Below, in pieces: positions 61,203 through 64,000 of a DNA stretch of 64,000 nucleotides (the first letter of the stretch is position 1; each line of letters starts with the position of its first letter). A program made the translations under genes and the position numbers. This stretch comes from Maribacter sp. ACAM166 (GTDB taxonomy: Bacteria > Bacteroidota > Bacteroidia > Flavobacteriales > Flavobacteriaceae), in the NCBI RefSeq assembly GCF_005771495.1, contig NZ_VAUW01000003.1, forward strand, positions 124,001 through 188,000, in the 5' to 3' direction. The notes under the pieces were generated by a model, which saw only the letters and a program-made list of their open reading frames with translations, was not told the origin of the DNA and searched no databases.

Positions 61203-63611
61203 TCAGTTACTACTTTCCGCCATACCAAAAGTTACCAAATCCTCCTCTGCGGCATTGATGTTCTCGATACCGGCAATCAGGGCATCCGCATTAAAAGAAA
61301 TGGAGTTTATTCCCTTTTCCACCAAAAACTGGGCAAACTCGGGATAATCGCTGGGTGCCTGCCCGCACAACCCGATTTTGGTATGGGTTCTTTTGGCGGA
61401 ATCTATGGCCATAGCGATCATTTTTTTGACTCCGGGATCATTGATGTCAAAAATGTCGCTCAATAATTCGGAATCCCTATCCACGCCCAAGGTCAATTGG
61501 GTCAAGTCGTTGGAGCCGATGGAAAATCCGTCGAAGAATTCGGCAAACTCCGCTGCCAGAATTACATTATTGGGTATTTCGGTCATCATGTAGAGCTGTA
61601 GTCCGTTTTCGCCCCGTTTCAATCCGTTGTTTTTCAAAACTTCCACTACTTTCTTGGCCTCTTTTAAGGTGCGGCAAAAGGGAATCATGATCTTTACGTT
61701 ATCCATGCCCATATCCTCGCGTACCATTTTCATCGCCTTGCACTCCAGTTCAAAGGCTTCTTGGTACTTGGGATGATAATAGCGCGATGCGCCCCGAAAC
61801 CCGATCATGGGGTTCGATTCTTCAGGCTCGAATTCGGTACCGCCGATTAGGTTGGCATATTCGTTCGATTTAAAATCGCTGGTACGCACAATGACATCCT
61901 TCGGATAAAAGGCCGCGGCAATGGTCGCGACCCCTTCCGCCAATTTATGTACGAAATAATCGGCCTTATCGGGATAGTGGTGTGTCAATTTTTCTATTGT
62001 TTCCTTGGTGGACGCATCCTTCAAGGTATCAAAATGTTTTAAGGCCATGGGATGGATCTGAATGGAATTGTTGATGACGAATTCCAACCGCATCAACCCG
62101 ATGCCCTCCGTGGGATAGAACGATAGCTTGAATGCCTGATCGGGATCGGCCAAGATCAACATGGGTTGGGTCTTAGGTTTTCTAAGGGCTTGGGTATCGA
62201 CTTCCTGTTCGTTCCATTTCAAACGCCCTTCATAGGCGATACCCGTATCGCCCTCGGCGCAAGAAATAGTGATTTCCTGTCCGTCTTTGATGGATTTTGT
62301 GGCATCTATGGCCCCCACAATGGCCGCTGCTCCGACTTCACGGGCAACGATGGCGGCATGGCTGGTGCGCCCGCCCTGGTCGGTAATGATACCCGCCGCT
62401 TTTTTGAGTATCGGATCCCAATCGGGATCGGTTCTTTCCGTAACCAGAATTTCGCCCTTTTGTAGTTTGTCCGATTCTTGGGGAGAATGCAGCACCCGTG
62501 CCTTACCGGCGGCTATTTTATTCCCGAGGCCCATTCCCTTGGTCAGTATCTTGCCCTTTTCGAGGAGTGTAAAAGTGGTAATTTTGAGTTTGTTCGTGAT
62601 GGCACTCTGTACCGTTTCTGGCCTAGCTTGTACGATAAACAGTTGGTCATTTTTTCCGTCCTTGGCCCATTCGATGTCCATTGGGCGTTGGTAATGTTCT
62701 TCGATGATCATGGACCATTCGGCCAGTTTTAGCACTTCCCTGTCGGTTAGGACGTATTGTTCCTGTTTTTCCAATGAAGTGTCCAGATTCAAAGTGCCGT
62801 TGCCCGATTCATCATAGACCATAGTCTTTTTCTTGCTTCCCAAATTTCGTGAAATTATGGGCTGGCGGATGCCTTTTTTTATACTCGGTTTGAACACATA
62901 AAAATCATCGGGGTTAACGCTACCCTGTACGATGTTCTCTCCCAACCCCCAAACCCCCGATATCAAGACCACATCATCAAAACCGGTATCGGGATCGAGG
63001 GTAAAGTTTACCCCCGAACAGGCCAGATCGGCGCGGACCATCAATTGCACCCCGATGGAAAGTGCTACCTCCATCTGGTCAAAACCATTGTCCTCACGAT
63101 ATTTTATCGCACGATCGGTAAACAACGAGGCATAACACTTATGGCAGGCGGCGATGAGTTCGCTAAAACCCTTTACGTTGAGATAGGTTTCTTGTTGGCC
63201 CGCGAAACTGGCATTGGGCAAATCTTCGGCTGTGGCACTACTTCGCACGGCCATGGAAATTCCTTCTCCATATTCCTTGACCAGATTTTCATAGCCTTCT
63301 TTTACCGACTTCTTGATGGCCTCCGGAAACTCGGCATCGGCGATCGTCTGTCGAATGGACTTACCGACTTCCCTTAAATTGGAGAATTCCTTTTTGTCCA
63401 GTTTTTTTATTTCTTGGGCTAAGCTGTCCTTTATGCCAGCTTCCTCCAAAAAGAGCCAATAGGCTTCCGAGGTCGTTGCGAATCCGTCCGGTACTTGTAC
63501 GCCTTTGGATGTCAATTTTTGGAACATTTCCCCCAAAGAGGCATTTTTTCCACCTACGATGGGTACGTCATTGATGTCTATTTCGCTGAAGCGTTTGATG
63601 TAGTTTTTCAT
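61203..63611 (-). CDS. ppsA: Phosphoenolpyruvate synthase
   Basis: 802 residues. ATP-grasp N-domain (IVGGKNASLGEMFQKL, MAVRSSATAEDLPNASFAGQ), swivelling phospho-His domain (TDQGGRTSHAAIVARE) and PEP-binding C-domain (MIGFRGASRYY, FDGFSIGSNDLTQLTLGVDR). It makes PEP from pyruvate and ATP. Starts at 63611 or the in-frame ATG 63620; 63644 is excluded because it lies upstream of the predicted transcription start. Confidence 0.95.
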   Translation of the reverse strand: MKNYIKRFSEIDINDVPIVGGKNASLGEMFQKLTSKGVQVPDGFATTSEAYWLFLEEAGIKDSLAQEIKKLDKKEFSNLREVGKSIRQTIADAEFPEAIKKSVKEGYENLVKEYGEGISMAVRSSATAEDLPNASFAGQQETYLNVKGFSELIAACHKCYASLFTDRAIKYREDNGFDQMEVALSIGVQLMVRADLACSGVNFTLDPDTGFDDVVLISGVWGLGENIVQGSVNPDDFYVFKPSIKKGIRQPIISRNLGSKKKTMVYDESGNGTLNLDTSLEKQEQYVLTDREVLKLAEWSMIIEEHYQRPMDIEWAKDGKNDQLFIVQARPETVQSAITNKLKITTFTLLEKGKILTKGMGLGNKIAAGKARVLHSPQESDKLQKGEILVTERTDPDWDPILKKAAGIITDQGGRTSHAAIVAREVGAAAIVGAIDATKSIKDGQEITISCAEGDTGIAYEGRLKWNEQEVDTQALRKPKTQPMLILADPDQAFKLSFYPTEGIGLMRLEFVINNSIQIHPMALKHFDTLKDASTKETIEKLTHHYPDKADYFVHKLAEGVATIAAAFYPKDVIVRTSDFKSNEYANLIGGTEFEPEESNPMIGFRGASRYYHPKYQEAFELECKAMKMVREDMGMDNVKIMIPFCRTLKEAKKVVEVLKNNGLKRGENGLQLYMMTEIPNNVILAAEFAEFFDGFSIGSNDLTQLTLGVDRDSELLSDIFDINDPGVKKMIAMAIDSAKRTHTKIGLCGQAPSDYPEFAQFLVEKGINSISFNADALIAGIENINAAEEDLVTFGMAESSN

Positions 63612-63641
63612 TTTTTTCATTTTTTTTTGGAATCGGAAAAT

Positions 63642-63684
63642 CAAAATTCACATGGTTGGTCTTTTTATACAATGATTCAGATCA
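63642..63684 (-). promoter_or_regulatory. Crp/Fnr-type box promoter of ppsA
   Basis: Box TGATTCAGATCA at 63673-63684, overlapping the last codon of the upstream gene; minus-strand -7 GAATTTTG at 63642-63649 (7 of 8). Confidence 0.72.
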
Positions 63685-63999
63685 GTTGCCCATATTTCTA
63701 CTAGTTTGAACCTCATCATCCTTCGTATTTTTGTCGAGTCTTTTATTTGGTAAACCCATTAACTCTCTTAATGCCCCATGAACAAATGCAATTGGTAATA
63801 TAAGAGCACCGGCTATCAACATCCCCAGTTCATAAAACAAGGAACTCCCTTTGAACGGTGTCCCCTTAAGCCTAGACTGAAATGCACTATAAGGAATGCC
63901 GTACATATTGCCCGAAATCATGAACTGCACGGCGGAAAGCATGATACCCGCTTCTTTTTCGTCATATTCCTTCACGATGGCATCATATGCGTATTTCTT
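63682..63999 (-). CDS. Hypothetical protein, 5' end outside window
   Basis: The frame is open to the right edge, so only about 105 C-terminal residues are seen (KEYDEKEAGIMLSAVQFMIS, GIPYSAFQSRLKGTPFKGSS, a hydrophobic stretch IAGALILPIAFVHGAL and a polar tail). A GTG at 63975 is the only in-window start. Not recognised. Confidence 0.55.
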   Translation of the reverse strand, partial: KKYAYDAIVKEYDEKEAGIMLSAVQFMISGNMYGIPYSAFQSRLKGTPFKGSSLFYELGMLIAGALILPIAFVHGALRELMGLPNKRLDKNTKDDEVQTSRNMGN

Positions 64000-64000
64000 G

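Overview
The window looks like part of a Flavobacteriaceae (Bacteroidota) chromosome. Evidence: promoters carry the Bacteroidota -7 element TAnnTTTG, Shine-Dalgarno sites are weak, and the gene families are typical flavobacterial ones (YtxH/holin-like trio, WG-repeat protein, PfkB/GpmA, small lipoproteins). Composition is moderately AT-rich. No rRNA, tRNA, IS transposase, prophage or CRISPR array is seen. The region is a dense stress and survival island.

The central observation is a repeated 43-bp promoter module. A Crp/Fnr-type palindrome TGAY-N4-RTCA is followed, 23 bp after its end, by a -7 hexamer/octamer close to TAnnTTTG. I find 28 such boxes, two of which fire in both directions, so about 30 promoters. 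The fixed spacing puts the box centre near -41, the class II activator position. The window encodes two candidate regulators: a response regulator fused to a Crp-like domain (3630-4700) and a stand-alone Crp/Fnr protein (56163-56831) whose own promoter carries a box.

Layout. 2-4700: multi-PAS histidine kinase with a LOV blue-light domain, convergent with the REC-Crp regulator. 4851-7192: YtxH/holin-like envelope trio, a stress-type protein and a ParE/RelE toxin-antitoxin pair. 7211-18507: erythromycin-esterase-like protein, LigD-type polymerase, five intact triple-BON proteins plus one wrecked copy, and a sigma-like/DnaJ operon. 18716-27341: tocopherol-cyclase-like protein, HdeD-like protein, lipoprotein, UbiB-like kinase, FtsH operon and a flavin split-barrel protein. 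27502-30444: lipoprotein, HtrA protease and an ArsC-like protein without its cysteine. 30503-35327: MacAB-type efflux operon with an aldehyde dehydrogenase. 35537-42624: xanthine/aldehyde dehydrogenase subunits (one frameshifted), a free lipoyl domain and pyruvate dehydrogenase E1. 42802-46846: three tandem-domain universal stress proteins and DUF2267. 46924-51249: lipoproteins, VOC protein, a stop-interrupted zinc-ribbon gene and a WG-repeat protein. 51324-55596: SDR dehydrogenase and an AAA ATPase-subtilase pair that lacks the box. 55626-57393: DUF302, Crp/Fnr regulator, rhodanese. 57394-58937: a non-coding array with three tandem box-driven small RNA genes. 58938-63999: PfkB, GpmA, NUDIX and PEP synthase.

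Together the box-linked genes (Usp, BON, FtsH, HtrA, PpsA, PfkB/GpmA, PDH E1, efflux, sRNAs) resemble in content the hypoxia or energy-stress regulons of other bacteria, such as DosR of mycobacteria or Anr/Fnr of proteobacteria. The inducing signal (oxygen, redox, light or cyclic nucleotide) cannot be read from the sequence. All calls are from reading the sequence; no database search was possible.
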